From Ruminococcaceae bacterium UBA1865 (lineage in GTDB: Bacteria > Bacillota > Clostridia > Oscillospirales > Acutalibacteraceae): a stretch of 6,430 bases of DNA. Position 1 is the stretch's first letter; every line of letters begins with the position of its first letter. Made by a program: the position numbers and the translations under genes. Below the pieces are notes generated by a model. It was given only the letters and a program-made list of their open reading frames with translations. It made no database searches and was not told the origin of the DNA. The stretch is from assembly GCA_002338255.1 (NCBI GenBank), contig DDHX01000026.1, positions 405-6,834 of the forward strand. Direction: 5' to 3'. Below are positions 6,109 to 6,430 of the stretch, piece after piece.

Positions 6109-6147
6109 AAAAATGCCTCCTGCTCACGATAAGCAGGAGGCATTTTA
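6109..6147. terminator. Bidirectional terminator between convergent genes
   Basis: A perfect 15-bp stem pairs 6110-6124 with 6132-6146 around the 7-base loop CACGATA. The stem has a GC-rich core (GCCTCCTGC), with an A-run on its left side and a T-run on its right, so it can end transcription of the surface gene (stop at 6082-6084) on the plus strand. It can also end the convergent gene on the minus strand, where further Ts follow. Confidence 0.9.
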
Positions 6148-6207
6148 AGATGCTGACGTAAATTCGCAACTTGCTATACGGAGGAATGATTATTGGAAAA
6201 GCTGCAT

Positions 6208-6430
6208 TCAGCTCAACCACTTGCGTTCAAGTTCGAGGATCATGTCTTCATATTGCTCGGCGCATTTTTTCGGGTTGCCCGCATTCAATGTTTCAAGGCA
6301 GGGTGAAAGGTGATTTTGCCAAATTTCATTGTAAACAGACTGTCTGTCGCAAGACTGGTCAATTGCGCTGACAATCATTGGTGCGAACAAATAGTATTCA
6401 GAAATTTTTGCCTGTCCTCCCGGTGTTTCC
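6208..6430 (-). CDS. C-terminal end of a protein resembling the CFI-box-CTERM tail (cut by window edge)
   Basis: Seventy-four codons of an open frame enter from the right edge and stop at TGA 6210-6208; the start is outside the window. The visible part opens with ETPGGQAKISEYYLFAPMIV and ends with ELERKWLS. The pattern is a Gly-containing link, (I)xEYY, AP-(x)IV-xxID, a central EIWQNHLSPCL and a closing cysteine followed by an acidic helix. From memory this matches the C-terminal domain named CFI-box-CTERM, found at the end of varied bacterial proteins of unknown role. The naming CFI motif would lie upstream, outside the window, so the match is not proven. The two cysteines (in LSPCL and KKCAEQY) may belong to the domain. 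A short hairpin (6200-6213) overlaps the stop, and the shared terminator 6109-6147 lies beyond it. An apparent start at TTG 6390 is not needed, as the frame is open to the edge. Confidence 0.55.
   Translation of the reverse strand, partial: ETPGGQAKISEYYLFAPMIVSAIDQSCDRQSVYNEIWQNHLSPCLETLNAGNPKKCAEQYEDMILELERKWLS

Noticed and set aside
6171..6371. Plus-strand frame after the terminator, with GGAGG at 6180-6184
   Set aside because: It overlaps the better-supported minus-strand tail, the composition is not protein-like, and the GGAGG is followed only by short or shadow frames.
1..6430. CRISPR array, tRNA or rRNA genes
   Set aside because: No regularly spaced short repeats, cloverleaf or rRNA-like stretch was seen on either strand.

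Overview
The window looks like a low-to-mid GC, spore-forming Clostridia-type Firmicute. It carries a sporulation sigma factor of the SigK family, strong GGAGG ribosome sites, a MATE exporter and a sortase-anchored surface protein. Species cannot be told; an Oscillospiraceae/Ruminococcaceae-like gut clostridium is a guess from style only.

Left part (1 to about 1102): this appears to be the end of a mobile element. It holds a ParA ATPase gene (66-884, minus) and the start of a parB/spo0J-type gene (1-109, minus) that begins on a TTG inside the 3' end of parA. About 200 bases of non-coding DNA with two inverted repeats follow. This part looks visibly richer in G+C than the rest. Its outer end lies inside the sigK gene.

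Middle (1091-1896): sigK runs on the minus strand. It has its hydrophobic pro-sequence, region 2 and most of region 4, but the protein breaks off in the recognition helix (after RSYVS) and ends in three unrelated residues and a stop. The best reading is that the element inserted into sigK. The situation resembles the skin elements of Bacillus and Clostridioides but sits at a different place: the classical skin site near the CIENE motif is intact here. The missing 3' end should lie beyond the other end of the element, outside the window.

Right part (1839-6430): chromosomal cargo. A MATE efflux gene (TTG start at 1896) diverges from sigK and ends at a perfect 12-bp hairpin terminator. A 270-base AT-rich spacer with a TGTGACT direct repeat ahead of a TATAAT box leads to an 832-residue cell-wall protein. 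That protein has a signal peptide, a von Willebrand A domain with altered MIDAS and a cysteine-bearing insert, an adhesin-like beta domain, three tandem repeats, a Pro/Ser/Thr linker and an SPKTG sorting signal. A 15-bp bidirectional terminator separates it from a convergent gene of which only the C-terminal 74 codons are visible; these resemble the tail of CFI-box-CTERM proteins.

The most interesting point is the interrupted sigK. If the element excises precisely during sporulation it would restore the gene; if not, late sporulation should be lost.
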